Shown here piece by piece: positions 46,322 through 54,660 of a stretch of DNA of 64,000 bases. Origin of the DNA: JAHEEL01 sp942491345 (GTDB lineage: Bacteria > Actinomycetota > Acidimicrobiia > Spongiisociales > UBA5794); the NCBI GenBank assembly GCA_942491345.1, contig CALOAN010000044.1:124001-188000 (forward strand), written 5' to 3'. The first letter of the stretch is position 1. Each line of letters starts with the position of its first letter. Made by a program: the position numbers and the translations under genes. Below the pieces are notes generated by a model. The model worked only from the letters and a program-made list of their open reading frames with translations, did not search any database and was not told where the DNA came from.

Positions 46322-47077
46322 TCAGATTTCCTCAGCCCACATCCCATCCCAAATCTCGCCCACAGCGCCGAAGAGCTCGGCAAGCGCCCACACGAGAATC
46401 CAGGCGAGGATGATCAGCACGATGACCGTCAGGGTGGCGCGAAGGTAGCCGAGCCACGGGTTCGCCGGGTCGTACAGCTCGGCAAGCCAACCCTTGATGC
46501 CCGCCGGCTCCGGCTCGGCTGCCGCAACACCTGCCACCACACGGCTCCCCGCCGCTTGGGTCGCCTGCGATTCTCCGGATTGAGGTAGCGGGGTCACAGG
46601 TGGCGGCGTCAAAGGTGGCGGCGTCAAAGGTGGCGGCGTCACAGGTGGCGGGGTCACAGGTGGCGGCGTCAAAGGTGCGGGAGTCGCAGGTGCGGGAGTC
46701 GCAGGTGCGGGAGTCGCAGGTGCGGGAGTCGCAGGTGCGGGAGTCGCAGGTGCGGGAGTCGCAGGTGCGGGAGTCGCAGGTGCGGGAGTCGCAGGTGCGG
46801 GAGTCGCAGGTGCGGGAGTCGCAGGTGGCGGCGTCAAAGGTGCGGGAGTCGCAAAGTGGTCCGGCTCACTCCAGATCAACGCCAGATCGTCGTCGGAAAG
46901 GTCGAGCACCGCGGCTAATTCATCGATGATGCCCTTGGCCGGAACTCCCTCATCTCTCTCCCAGCGCCGCACCGAAGCCGTGGATCGCCCCACCGAGGTA
47001 GCGAGCTGACCCATTGACATGCCCCTGGCGAGGCGCGCCCCACGGACCGCCTGTCCAAAGGTCTTGGGATCGCTCAT
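46322..47077 (-). CDS. membrane-anchored XRE-family protein with Pro-rich repeat linker (RodZ-like layout)
   Basis: 251 residues. The N-terminal helix-turn-helix (about 5-60) has ARLARGMSMGQLATSVGRSTASVRRWERDEGVP. The linker (about 75-165) repeats ATPAP about ten times and then VTPPP/LTPPP. A C-terminal helix (about 213-238) and a short acidic tail follow. A cytoplasmic DNA-binding head on a stiff linker with a membrane helix near the end resembles the RodZ layout, but the short tail and the poly-Pro linker differ. Divergent from the acyl-CoA synthetase gene (72 bp). Confidence 0.75.
   Translation of the reverse strand: MSDPKTFGQAVRGARLARGMSMGQLATSVGRSTASVRRWERDEGVPAKGIIDELAAVLDLSDDDLALIWSEPDHFATPAPLTPPPATPAPATPAPATPAPATPAPATPAPATPAPATPAPATPAPATPAPATPAPLTPPPVTPPPVTPPPLTPPPLTPPPVTPLPQSGESQATQAAGSRVVAGVAAAEPEPAGIKGWLAELYDPANPWLGYLRATLTVIVLIILAWILVWALAELFGAVGEIWDGMWAEEI
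46590..46855. repeat. 15 bp coding tandem repeats (GTGCGGGAGTCGCAG type)
   Basis: About ten near-identical units encode ATPAP on the minus strand, next to related GTGGCGGCGTCAAAG-type units encoding TPPPL or TPPPV. Copy number variation by slippage is likely. Confidence 0.9.
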
Positions 47078-47149
47078 CTGGTCAGGATATCCGCGACCAG
47101 AGCTTGCCGACGTCTTCCGAACGGATCGCTATCGTCCGACACAACGATC

Positions 47150-48946
47150 GTGGAGGCGAGCGTGGGGACACACTTCAAGAATCTGGTCGAGTTGTACGAG
47201 TCGAGTGTCGCTCGATTCCCCGATCAGCCGCTCTTCGGGACGCGCCACACCGAAGGTTGGCGCTGGATATCGTACGTGGAGTTCGGCAAGCAGGTCGACG
47301 CCGCTCGTGCCGGACTTGCCGGCCTCGGTATTGAGGCTGGTGACCGCGTCGCCGTGATTTCGGACAACCGCGTCGAATGGGCGGTTGGAGCGTACGCAAC
47401 CTACGGCCTTGGAGCTGCGTGGGTGCCGATGTATGAAGCGCAGCTCGCCAAAGAGTGGAACTACATTCTCGGCAACTCGGGTTCGAAGGTTGCAATCGTC
47501 GGAGATGATGGGATCAGGGCCCAGCTCGACGATATGAGGGACCAGCTACCGGAACTCCGGCACATCGTCGTGCTGCGCGGCGAGGCCGGAGGTGATGCGA
47601 TCACCTGGGCAGAGATGCTCGCGCGAGGGGCGGAGTCTCCGATTCCTTCCGTACATCCGCCTTCCGAGGATCTCGCCTGCCTCATCTACACGTCGGGAAC
47701 CACCGGCCAGCCGAAGGGGGTAATGCTGTCGCACGGCAACATCACGAGCAACGTCAACGTGTTCCCCGACATGTTCGACGTCGGCCCCGATGACCGCACT
47801 GCCTCGTTCCTGCCGTGGGCGCACGCTTTTGGCCAAACGATTGACCTGCATTTCATGATCGCTGCCGGCGCGTCTGCCGGGCTCACGAGTGCGCAGACGC
47901 TGATGGATGACCTTGCTGACCTTCGACCTACGATCCTCGTTTCAGTCCCAACCGTCTACAACCGCCTGTACGACGCGCTCCAGAAGATGATGGCGGCCAA
48001 AGGTGGCGTGACGAAGGCGATCTTCGACCGGGCACTGGTCAACGAGAGGAAGCGAGCCGACCTCGCTGCAAAGGGCACGACCACCCGGTGGGTGGAAATG
48101 CAGCACGATCTGTATGACCGGCTGGTATTTGCCAAGGTGCGCGATGGCTTCGGCGGTCGGCTGAGGTACTCGATCTCCGGCGGCGCGGCGATCTCAGTCG
48201 AGGTCGCAGAGTTCATTTCGGCCCTCGGCATGACCGTCTACGAAGGCTACGGGCTCACGGAAACGTCTCCGGTCGCTGCAGCCAACACACCGTCGTATCG
48301 GCGCGTCGGATCAATCGGCAAGGAGATCCCCGGGGTCCGCATCGACATTGATCGAGGGGTCACCGGCGATTCGGAGGTCGGCGAAATCGTCATCTATGGG
48401 CCGAACGTCATGCTGGGCTACTACAACCTGCCGGAAGAGGACGAGAAAGCGCTCACCGCGGATCGTGGATTCCGCTCGGGTGATCTCGGCAACCGGGACG
48501 ACGACGGATTCCTCTACGTCCGCGGTCGGATCAAGGAGCAGTACAAGCTGGAGAACGGCAAGTACGTCGTGCCGTCACCCATCGAGGAACAGCTTCAGCT
48601 CTCAGGATACGTTACGAACATCATGGTGTACGGCGAGCAGCGGCCCTACAACGTGGCGGTGATCGTTCCGGACATGGAGGCCCTCACGAAGTGGGCCGCC
48701 GATCATGGCCTGGGCGATCTTTCGGAGGACGCGCTGCTCGAGAGCGAGACGGTCAATGAGCTCTACCGGCGTGAGATCGACCGCCTCTCCGGGCCGATCA
48801 AGAGCTACGAACAAGTGCGCGGGTTCGTTCTCGAAGATGAGGCGTTCAGCCCGGAGAACGGCATGCTCACCCCGAGCTTGAAAGTGAAGCGTCGCGCCGT
48901 CCTCGACCGCTACGGCGATGACCTCGAAAAGCTGTACGAGAGGTAG
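47150..48946 (+). CDS. fadD: long-chain acyl-CoA synthetase (AMP-binding)
   Basis: 598 residues, GTG start; a second GTG four codons later is possible. P-loop YTSGTTGQPKGVMLSHG, core motif GYGLTETSPVAAANT, and the hinge motif RSGDLGNRDDDGFLYVRGRIKEQYKLENGKYV, as in FadD15-type long-chain synthetases. It activates fatty acids with ATP and CoA for beta-oxidation or lipid synthesis. Isolated gene; a heptamer array follows the stop. Confidence 0.93.
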   Translation: MEASVGTHFKNLVELYESSVARFPDQPLFGTRHTEGWRWISYVEFGKQVDAARAGLAGLGIEAGDRVAVISDNRVEWAVGAYATYGLGAAWVPMYEAQLAKEWNYILGNSGSKVAIVGDDGIRAQLDDMRDQLPELRHIVVLRGEAGGDAITWAEMLARGAESPIPSVHPPSEDLACLIYTSGTTGQPKGVMLSHGNITSNVNVFPDMFDVGPDDRTASFLPWAHAFGQTIDLHFMIAAGASAGLTSAQTLMDDLADLRPTILVSVPTVYNRLYDALQKMMAAKGGVTKAIFDRALVNERKRADLAAKGTTTRWVEMQHDLYDRLVFAKVRDGFGGRLRYSISGGAAISVEVAEFISALGMTVYEGYGLTETSPVAAANTPSYRRVGSIGKEIPGVRIDIDRGVTGDSEVGEIVIYGPNVMLGYYNLPEEDEKALTADRGFRSGDLGNRDDDGFLYVRGRIKEQYKLENGKYVVPSPIEEQLQLSGYVTNIMVYGEQRPYNVAVIVPDMEALTKWAADHGLGDLSEDALLESETVNELYRREIDRLSGPIKSYEQVRGFVLEDEAFSPENGMLTPSLKVKRRAVLDRYGDDLEKLYER

Positions 48947-48998
48947 ACACAAGATAGGAGACACGAGACAGTCTCAAGTCTCGGGTCTCGGGTCTCGC
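48945..48998. repeat. heptamer repeat array with opposed arms
   Basis: AGACAC, AAGATAG, GAGACAC and GAGACA are followed by GTCTCAA, GTCTCGG, GTCTCGG and GTCTCGC. It sits between the convergent fadD and PPK2 genes and can form a hairpin, so it may act as a bidirectional terminator. Confidence 0.8.
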
Positions 48999-49048
48999 TA
49001 CCAGCTGCCTTGCACGGCAGGTGAGGTTCCCGACCCCCGGTGACTCCA

Positions 49049-49837
49049 TCAGTCCCGCGTCAGCGGGGGCACCGGCTCCATTCCGTGTTCATGCATTCCC
49101 GCTTCGACGACCTCAATCGCGGTCTCGAGGACCTCGACCCTGGCGAGCCGCTTCGATTCGCCGGGGATGACAAACCAGGGCGCTTGATCCCATGAGGTTC
49201 TTGCGAGCATCTCTTCGACCGCGACCTCGTACTGAGCTCGCTTCTCGCGATTGCGCCAGTCCTCATCGGTCAGCTTCCATTGTTTGAGGGGATTCTGCTC
49301 TCGGGCATCGAACCGCTTCAGTTGCTCCTCTGAAGAGACATGCATCCAGAACTTGGCGAACACCATGCCCTCCGCAACCAACGTACGTTCGAAGTCGATG
49401 ACCTCGGTGTAGGCCCGACGCCACTGCTCAACATCGGCATACCCCTCAACCCGCTCAACGAGCACCCTTCCGTACCAGGACCGATCCAGCACCGCTACAT
49501 CGCCCCATCCAGGAAGGTGAGGCCAGAAGCGTTGGAGCCAATGGTGCCGGAGCTCCTCCTTCGATGGAGCGGCAATCGTGATGACTTGAACATGGCGAGG
49601 ATCCATCGGCGCGACAAGCCGTTTGATGGCGCCACCCTTCCCCGATGCGTCCCACCCCTCGAAGACGAAACACACCGGCGGGCCAAGCTCACCGCTCCCC
49701 AGCTTTCCACCCAGCTGGAGCCGGAGCTGCAGCATGCGAGTCTGCGCCGCTTCGAGCCGCCGATCGGCCTCTGAGCGCGGGAGACGGAGCGTCAGGTCGG
49801 CGTCGCTCAGCGACGGAATGACTGGTCGACCATTCAT
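49049..49837 (-). CDS. ppk2: polyphosphate kinase 2 family protein
   Basis: 262 residues from the ATG at 49837; an ATG at 49903 gives a less conserved extension. Walker A VFEGWDASGKGGAIKRL, Walker B VAVLDRSWYGRVLVERVEG, and the lid-region Arg series in EQNPLKQWKLTDEDWRNREKR. PPK2 enzymes transfer phosphate between polyphosphate and nucleotides; class I, II or III cannot be fixed by eye. Convergent with fadD. Confidence 0.92.
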   Translation of the reverse strand: MNGRPVIPSLSDADLTLRLPRSEADRRLEAAQTRMLQLRLQLGGKLGSGELGPPVCFVFEGWDASGKGGAIKRLVAPMDPRHVQVITIAAPSKEELRHHWLQRFWPHLPGWGDVAVLDRSWYGRVLVERVEGYADVEQWRRAYTEVIDFERTLVAEGMVFAKFWMHVSSEEQLKRFDAREQNPLKQWKLTDEDWRNREKRAQYEVAVEEMLARTSWDQAPWFVIPGESKRLARVEVLETAIEVVEAGMHEHGMEPVPPLTRD

Positions 49838-49871
49838 CCGAGCGATCGTAGCGCAGGAACTACCACCGAAC

Positions 49872-50084
49872 TCACTGCGGATTGCCGTACGGACGCGACG
49901 CAATCACCAGGCGGATGGTTCCGCCGGTGACCATCGCAAAGAGGCCGAGCGAAGCGAGGAGCTTGAGCCAGATCTCACCTTCGGATTGCCACACGAGCCA
50001 GAGGAACGCCAGGCAGATCACACACAGGAATACGATGCCGAGCACGAGCGCGGCCGTCGTCGTTCGAGAACGTGGCGCATCCAC
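49872..50084 (-). CDS. small two-helix membrane protein
   Basis: 70 residues from the GTG at 50084. Two hydrophobic helices (LVLGIVFLCVICLAFLWLV and LLASLGLFAMVTGGTIRLV) are separated by a short charged loop. No family was recognised. The longer in-frame extension upstream is Arg/Ser-rich and looks non-coding. It sits 34 bp before PPK2 on the same strand. Confidence 0.55.
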   Translation of the reverse strand: MDAPRSRTTTAALVLGIVFLCVICLAFLWLVWQSEGEIWLKLLASLGLFAMVTGGTIRLVIASRPYGNPQ

Positions 50085-50115
50085 AATCTGATTGTACGCT
50101 GCTGGAGCGGAGGTA

Positions 50116-50718
50116 CTAGGGCAGCCAGGGATCGACCACGATTGGAACCCCGAGGCTGGTCGCAGCGTCCTCGATCGTGATCCAAGAGTCGTCCGCGCAG
50201 CTCTCGCACGATGTCCACAGCTCGTGAGTCTTGCGCCCCAGCGAACGCCCTTTGACGAAGCCGCGAACGCCTCGCTTCGTGCACCGCATGCAGTAGTTCC
50301 GAACCGACACACCGAGGAGATCCGTCGCGGCCACCCGCCGACACCGATCTTCCTTCACACTGGGTGGCCGCCATGACACGGCGCACAACACTGCGATCGG
50401 CATGATCGACGCATCGATGCCGCACGACAGATCCCGGTCGAGCTTCGCTCGAGAGTCCCAGACGCGAAGCCCACATTGGCAATCCCGTAGGTGACCCGGT
50501 TCGAACGGGTCGCCGCCCATATGGCAAAAGGCCTTGCCGGTAACCGACCACAGGTCCGAACGCTCGTCGGAGTACAACGCGGCTACATGCACCTGACCGT
50601 CGCTGGCGAGTCGAGCCCGCTTCCAACCACGCGGGGCGCCGGACGGTATCGCGTCGGGATGTCCATCCGGCCACGGCGGCGGCAATCCGCCGCGGCGAGG
50701 CCCAGAAGGCGCAGTCAC
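50116..50718 (-). CDS. Cys-rich hypothetical protein, possible zinc binding
   Basis: 200 residues. Repeated Cys pairs (CQCG, CMRC, CESC) and single Cys and His residues (FCHMGGDPFEPGHLRDC) suggest one or two zinc ribbons. No known family was recognised. Codon use is in keeping with its neighbours, and the residue pattern is not that of a shadow frame. It lies downstream, in the minus direction, of tRNA-Sec. No link to selenium metabolism can be drawn. Confidence 0.5.
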   Translation of the reverse strand: MTAPSGPRRGGLPPPWPDGHPDAIPSGAPRGWKRARLASDGQVHVAALYSDERSDLWSVTGKAFCHMGGDPFEPGHLRDCQCGLRVWDSRAKLDRDLSCGIDASIMPIAVLCAVSWRPPSVKEDRCRRVAATDLLGVSVRNYCMRCTKRGVRGFVKGRSLGRKTHELWTSCESCADDSWITIEDAATSLGVPIVVDPWLP

Positions 50719-50890
50719 GCTGGTCCGTTCACATGGGCGACGCTCACGGCACCCTCGTCTGCTGCCTGGCCTCTCTGCATAGATGCACCGTATGTCTCAT
50801 GACCGCCACTCCGCCAGGGACAAACGGCCCGACAGTTCTCAGGGACAGCAGGCGGCTCCAGCCACCCGCACGGCGCAGGCGGCATCTCAG

Positions 50891-50982
50891 CGGAGGCGGA
50901 CGGGAATCGAACCCGCCAGGGCACTTTCGCACCCTCATCGGTTTTGAAGACCGAGGGACCCACCAGGCATCCGGACGCCTCC
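50891..50982 (-). tRNA. selC: tRNA-Sec (selenocysteine), anticodon UCA
   Basis: 92 nt on the minus strand. The acceptor opens GGAGGCGT and closes CCGCCTCC with discriminator G. The anticodon arm TCGGT-CTTCAAA-ACCGA gives UCA. A long variable arm AGGGTGC-GAAA-GTGCCCT has a GAAA loop, the D arm can form a six-pair stem, and the T arm is GCGGG-TTCGATT-CCCGT. These extended arms are diagnostic of bacterial tRNA-Sec. The CCA end is not encoded. It implies a selenocysteine-decoding system elsewhere in the genome; selA, selB and selD are not in this window, and no in-frame UGA selenoprotein was recognised. Confidence 0.95.
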
Positions 50983-51021
50983 ACACAAGACGCTACCCGA
51001 CCCGGCGTGATGTGAGATCAC

Positions 51022-51525
51022 TCAGTCATCGAGATGCTTCTCCAGAATGGCGGTGGTCCAATACCGCCCGAGCTTGAAACCGACTTCGTCGAGCGTCCCC
51101 ACGAGGCGATACCCGAGGGCCTCGTGCAAGCCGACTGAGGCTTCGTTCGGGATTGTGATGATCGCGTAGGCACGGTGGATCCCCTCGCTCTTCACCGCAT
51201 CGAGCACGGTGGTCAGCAACTGACGGCCGATCCCAACCGCCACGTAATCGGGATCGAGAACAACCGTCGTCTCTACCGACGATTGATACGCGGCCTTCTC
51301 CCGATAGCGGGTGCTGTAGGCGGCTCCGACCACACGTCCGGCAACATCTGCCACGAAGACTCGATACGGACCGGTGTCGGCGTAGTGGTCCCACCACGTG
51401 GCCCGCTGCTCCAAATCCCAGGGTTCAAGATCGAACGAGATGGGCGAGTCAACGACATACACGTTGTAGATCTCGTTGATCCGCGCTAGGTCGCTCTCGC
51501 GGGCAGGGCGTATCACCACATCCAT
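51022..51525 (-). CDS. GNAT N-acetyltransferase (phosphinothricin acetyltransferase-like)
   Basis: 167 residues from the ATG at 51525. The N-terminus VVIRPARESDLARINEIYN and the acetyl-CoA loop AVGIGRQLLTTVLD with YAIITIPNEASVGLHEALGY are typical of the Pat/Bar-type GNAT group, and FKLGRYWTTAIL follows. The substrate could be a toxic amino acid analogue or another amine; it cannot be read from sequence. Isolated, between tRNA-Sec and the CBS gene. Confidence 0.88.
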   Translation of the reverse strand: MDVVIRPARESDLARINEIYNVYVVDSPISFDLEPWDLEQRATWWDHYADTGPYRVFVADVAGRVVGAAYSTRYREKAAYQSSVETTVVLDPDYVAVGIGRQLLTTVLDAVKSEGIHRAYAIITIPNEASVGLHEALGYRLVGTLDEVGFKLGRYWTTAILEKHLDD

Positions 51526-51575
51526 CCCGTGATCGTAGTGAGAAGGGACCACGAGAGGTCTTGTCGCCGAAGAGG

Positions 51576-51794
51576 CTACGCGGTCCTCGCGGCCAGAATC
51601 AGGCCGTCGGAGATCACATCGAGGTCCTCGACCACCGCCTGCTGCGCACGGGCTCGGCGCGCCGTCGCCTCAACGCGCTCCGCAACGAGGCGGATCGCTT
51701 CGCCATCCTGGAGCCACTCGACCGGAAACGGGCCACCGCCGCCTTCTTCAACCACGTCTTCGGCACGTCCGCGCGGGAGTACGCGGACGCCCAT
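51576..51794 (-). CDS. possible small protein of unknown function
   Basis: 72 residues with a plausible helical, acidic sequence (VAERVEATARRARAQQAVVEDLDV). Its ATG lies in the edge of a dispersed repeat copy. No known family. It may be a shadow of composition; conservation would decide. Confidence 0.3.
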   Translation of the reverse strand: MGVRVLPRGRAEDVVEEGGGGPFPVEWLQDGEAIRLVAERVEATARRARAQQAVVEDLDVISDGLILAARTA

Positions 51795-51846
51795 TCCGCG
51801 GGCCCACAGCGCCGCATACGAGGTTGAGAACCCTGGGTACGCGGGA
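51791..51846. repeat. single copy of the dispersed ~55 bp repeat
   Basis: Starts CATTCCGCGGGCCCACAGC and ends CCCTGGGTACGCGG, directly next to the stop of the CBS gene. Same orientation as the four tandem copies at 29798. Confidence 0.85.
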
Positions 51847-52281
51847 TTAGCCGGTGATGTAGCGCTCTAGGTCGGCGATCAGGTCTCGCTGCTGCGCGAT
51901 CATCGCCTTCACGACGTCCCCGATCGAGACCATGCCGACGAGCCGGCCGTCGTCATCGACGACCGGCAGGTGCCGTACCCGCTCATCGGTCATCAGCTGC
52001 ATACATTCAGCGACCGATGCACTCGGAAGCACCGTGTGGACAACGGTGGTCATGATCTGCCCGACCGGCGTGTCATTGGACCCAAGCGCCTGCAGCTTCA
52101 CCTTCCGCGCGTAATCCCGTTCGGTCAGGATGCCGCTCAGCTCGTCGCCGTCAAGGACGAGAACGGCGCCAATGTTGTGCTCTGCCATCGTTTCGAGTGC
52201 GCGAAATACCGTGTCGGACGACGCCACAGACCACACCTCGGCACCCTTCTCTTCGAGTATGCCTGCCACTTTCCGCTGCAT
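51847..52281 (-). CDS. CBS-domain pair protein
   Basis: 144 residues from the ATG at 52281, where AGGGAAGGGG sits a few bases upstream. Two CBS domains (GAVLVLDGDELSGILTERDY and HLPVVDDDGRLVGMVSIGDVV), with a short C-terminal helix. Similar to the IMPDH-like CBS-only group that senses adenine nucleotides. No fused enzyme. Divergent from livH with only 58 bp between starts. Confidence 0.9.
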   Translation of the reverse strand: MQRKVAGILEEKGAEVWSVASSDTVFRALETMAEHNIGAVLVLDGDELSGILTERDYARKVKLQALGSNDTPVGQIMTTVVHTVLPSASVAECMQLMTDERVRHLPVVDDDGRLVGMVSIGDVVKAMIAQQRDLIADLERYITG

Positions 52282-52339
52282 AACAACCCCTTCCCTCTGA
52301 GACGAACATACTCGCCGGCTTCGAAATCCGTCGGGAAGA

Positions 52340-53668
52340 TTGACTAGACATCGAACTCCCGCCAAGACCTACACTCGCCGCAACGTGTCACGACGTGCTC
52401 GCTTTGCATGGTTCTGGCTCGCGGCGATCACGATCGTCGTGCTGTCTCCTCTCGCGTCCGTTGCGGCGGGTGAGTCGATAGGCGGGAAGCTCATCCAGAC
52501 CGTCGGTGGCGAGAGGTCCCCGGTCGAGGGCGTGACGGTCATCGTCCTCCAGGACGGTGTCGAGATCGGCACCGGGCAATCGGATGCTGAGGGAGCCTGG
52601 GAGATCCCCGTGCCTGCGGTTGGCGTCTACGACGCTCAACTCGATACCTCCACCCTTCCGGACGGTGTCGGCCTCACCGATCCCGAGAAGGAAGTGCTCA
52701 CCGATATCAACGTCCGGGAGGGGCAGGCGAAGAAGGTCATCTTCCCGCTCGGCGAGGGCAGCGTCTCGTCGGTGTCCACATACGATCGTGTCGGTGCCCT
52801 CTTCGTTTCCGGTCTCAAGCTTGGCGCAATAATCGCTCTGTGCGCCGTTGGGCTCTCCCTGGTCTACGGGGTGACCGGTCTCGTCAACTTCGCCCATGCC
52901 GAGATGGTGACCCTTGGTGCGGTCACCGCATACTTCTTTCATGCATCAGCCGTAGGCCCGCAATGGCCCCTCCTCATCGCCTCGGTCCCGGCCGTCCTCG
53001 TCGGCGCCGGGTTCGGCTGGGCGCAGGAACAGGGGCTCTGGAGACCGCTGAGGGCCCGAAACGTTGGCCTCGTCGCGATGATGGTGGTATCGATCGGCCT
53101 CTCGTTTGCCGTTCGCCACCTGATCCTCATCTTCTTCGGCGGCGAACCGCGCGCCTACCCCGACTTCGCAGGACAGCCCCCTATCGAGATCCTCGGCATC
53201 TCTGTCGTCCCGAAGAACCTCGTAACCATCGGCGTCGCGCTCGTCGTGCTCGCAGGCGTGGGACTCTTCCTCCAGCGCAGCCGCGCGGGGACGGCCATGC
53301 GGGCGGTATCCGATGACGCCGACCTCGCCGAGTCCTCCGGCATCGACGTCAACCGCATCATCCTCATCACCTGGATGCTGTCCGGTGGGCTTGCGGCTCT
53401 CGGTGGCATCTTCTTCGGACTCAACGAAGCCGTTCAATGGGACATGGGCTTCGGGTTATTGCTCCTGATCTTCGCCGCTGTGGTGCTCGGTGGACTCGGC
53501 ACCGCATACGGCGCGATGGTCGGCGGTTTCGTCGTCGGCATCGCGGTCGAGATGAGCACGCTCTTCATGCCCAATGAGCTGAAGACTGCGGTCGGGCTCG
53601 TCGTCTTGATCGTGATCCTGTTGGTCAAACCACAAGGCCTCTTCGGCACGAGGGAGAGGATCGGCTGA
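52340..53668 (+). CDS. livH: branched-chain amino-acid-type ABC permease (LivH) with exported N-terminal domain
   Basis: 442 residues from the TTG at 52340; a GTG at 52385 is also possible. It opens with a signal-like helix (about 22-42), then an extracytoplasmic carboxypeptidase-regulatory-like beta domain (about 45-130, PVEGVTVIVLQDGVEIG and AEGAWEIPVPAVGVYDAQLD). A LivH permease domain of about eight helices follows, with GLSLVYGVTGLVNFAHAEMV and GLGTAYGAMVGG. The extra domain is not part of normal LivH and may bind peptidoglycan, ligand or the binding protein. First gene of a livHMGF operon. Confidence 0.9.
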   Translation: MTRHRTPAKTYTRRNVSRRARFAWFWLAAITIVVLSPLASVAAGESIGGKLIQTVGGERSPVEGVTVIVLQDGVEIGTGQSDAEGAWEIPVPAVGVYDAQLDTSTLPDGVGLTDPEKEVLTDINVREGQAKKVIFPLGEGSVSSVSTYDRVGALFVSGLKLGAIIALCAVGLSLVYGVTGLVNFAHAEMVTLGAVTAYFFHASAVGPQWPLLIASVPAVLVGAGFGWAQEQGLWRPLRARNVGLVAMMVVSIGLSFAVRHLILIFFGGEPRAYPDFAGQPPIEILGISVVPKNLVTIGVALVVLAGVGLFLQRSRAGTAMRAVSDDADLAESSGIDVNRIILITWMLSGGLAALGGIFFGLNEAVQWDMGFGLLLLIFAAVVLGGLGTAYGAMVGGFVVGIAVEMSTLFMPNELKTAVGLVVLIVILLVKPQGLFGTRERIG

Positions 53669-54660
53669 TGGATTGGGGCAGCATATTCATAGACGGCATC
53701 CTCGCCACGATCGGTCCGGTCACGGCGGCGTATGCAATCTCGGCGATCGGCCTCAATCTGCAATTCGGGTATGCCGGACTCCTCAACTTCGGTCATGTGG
53801 CTTTCATGCTCGTCGGTGCCTACGGCATGGCAATCACGGCAGACCTCGGCGGTCCGCTGTGGCTCGGTGCAATTGTCGGGATCCTGACTGCTGCCCTCCT
53901 CGGGTTTCTCCTCGGCCTCCCCACCCTTCGCCTACGCGCCGACTACCTCGCGATCACGACGATCGCCGCAGCCGAGGTGATTCGCCTCGTCGTACGCTCC
54001 AGCTGGGCGCAGCCGCTGACCAATGGCGTCTTCGGAATCCAAGGCTTCGCAGACTCCTTCTTCGATCTCAACCCGTTCCCGCCGGCCGAGCTCTACGGCA
54101 TCGGGAGTCTCGTCGTCACCGGCAGGAAGCTCTGGGTGATGATCGTCGGCTGGACCATCGCAGTTCTCATGACTTTGCTGATTCGGCGCCTCATCAACAG
54201 CCCATGGGGCCGCGTTCTCAAAGCCATCCGCGAAGACGAGGATGCCACCACGTCACTTGGGAAGAACGTCTTTGCCTACAAGCTCCAAGCGCTGATGATC
54301 GGCGGAGCGATCGGTGGAATCGCCGGAATGCTGCTCGCCATCGAGCAGCAGAACGTGACACCCGATGCCTACCTTCCACAGGTCACCTTCATTCTGTATG
54401 TCATCGTGATCCTCGGCGGCGCCGGCACGATCCTCGGCCCGATCGTGGGGGCCGTCGTCTTCCAGTTCCTCTTCTTCACCGTCGATGCGCTCATGGTCAA
54501 TGCACAAGCGAACATCGGCTGGGTGGGAGACCTGCTCACGCCGGCGGCTGCCGGCCAGGTGAAGCTGGTCCTCGTGGGCGTTGGCATGATGGTCCTGATG
54601 ATCTTCCGACCGCAGGGCATCCTTGGAAGCAGAGAGGAGGCGTTGATCGATGAACGATGA
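53668..54660 (+). CDS. livM: branched-chain amino-acid-type ABC permease (LivM)
   Basis: 330 residues, ATG overlapping the livH stop. Standard LivM, with ISAIGLNLQFGYAGLLNFGHVAFM, TLRLRADYLAITTIAAAEVIRL and AIREDEDATTSLGKNVFAYKL, the cytoplasmic coupling loop. Forms the channel with LivH. Confidence 0.94.
   Translation: MDWGSIFIDGILATIGPVTAAYAISAIGLNLQFGYAGLLNFGHVAFMLVGAYGMAITADLGGPLWLGAIVGILTAALLGFLLGLPTLRLRADYLAITTIAAAEVIRLVVRSSWAQPLTNGVFGIQGFADSFFDLNPFPPAELYGIGSLVVTGRKLWVMIVGWTIAVLMTLLIRRLINSPWGRVLKAIREDEDATTSLGKNVFAYKLQALMIGGAIGGIAGMLLAIEQQNVTPDAYLPQVTFILYVIVILGGAGTILGPIVGAVVFQFLFFTVDALMVNAQANIGWVGDLLTPAAAGQVKLVLVGVGMMVLMIFRPQGILGSREEALIDER

Noticed and set aside
50505..50530. T-loop-like sequence CCCGGTTCGAACGGGT, considered as a second tRNA
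   Set aside because: No acceptor, anticodon or D arm can be built around it; it lies in the Cys-rich protein gene.
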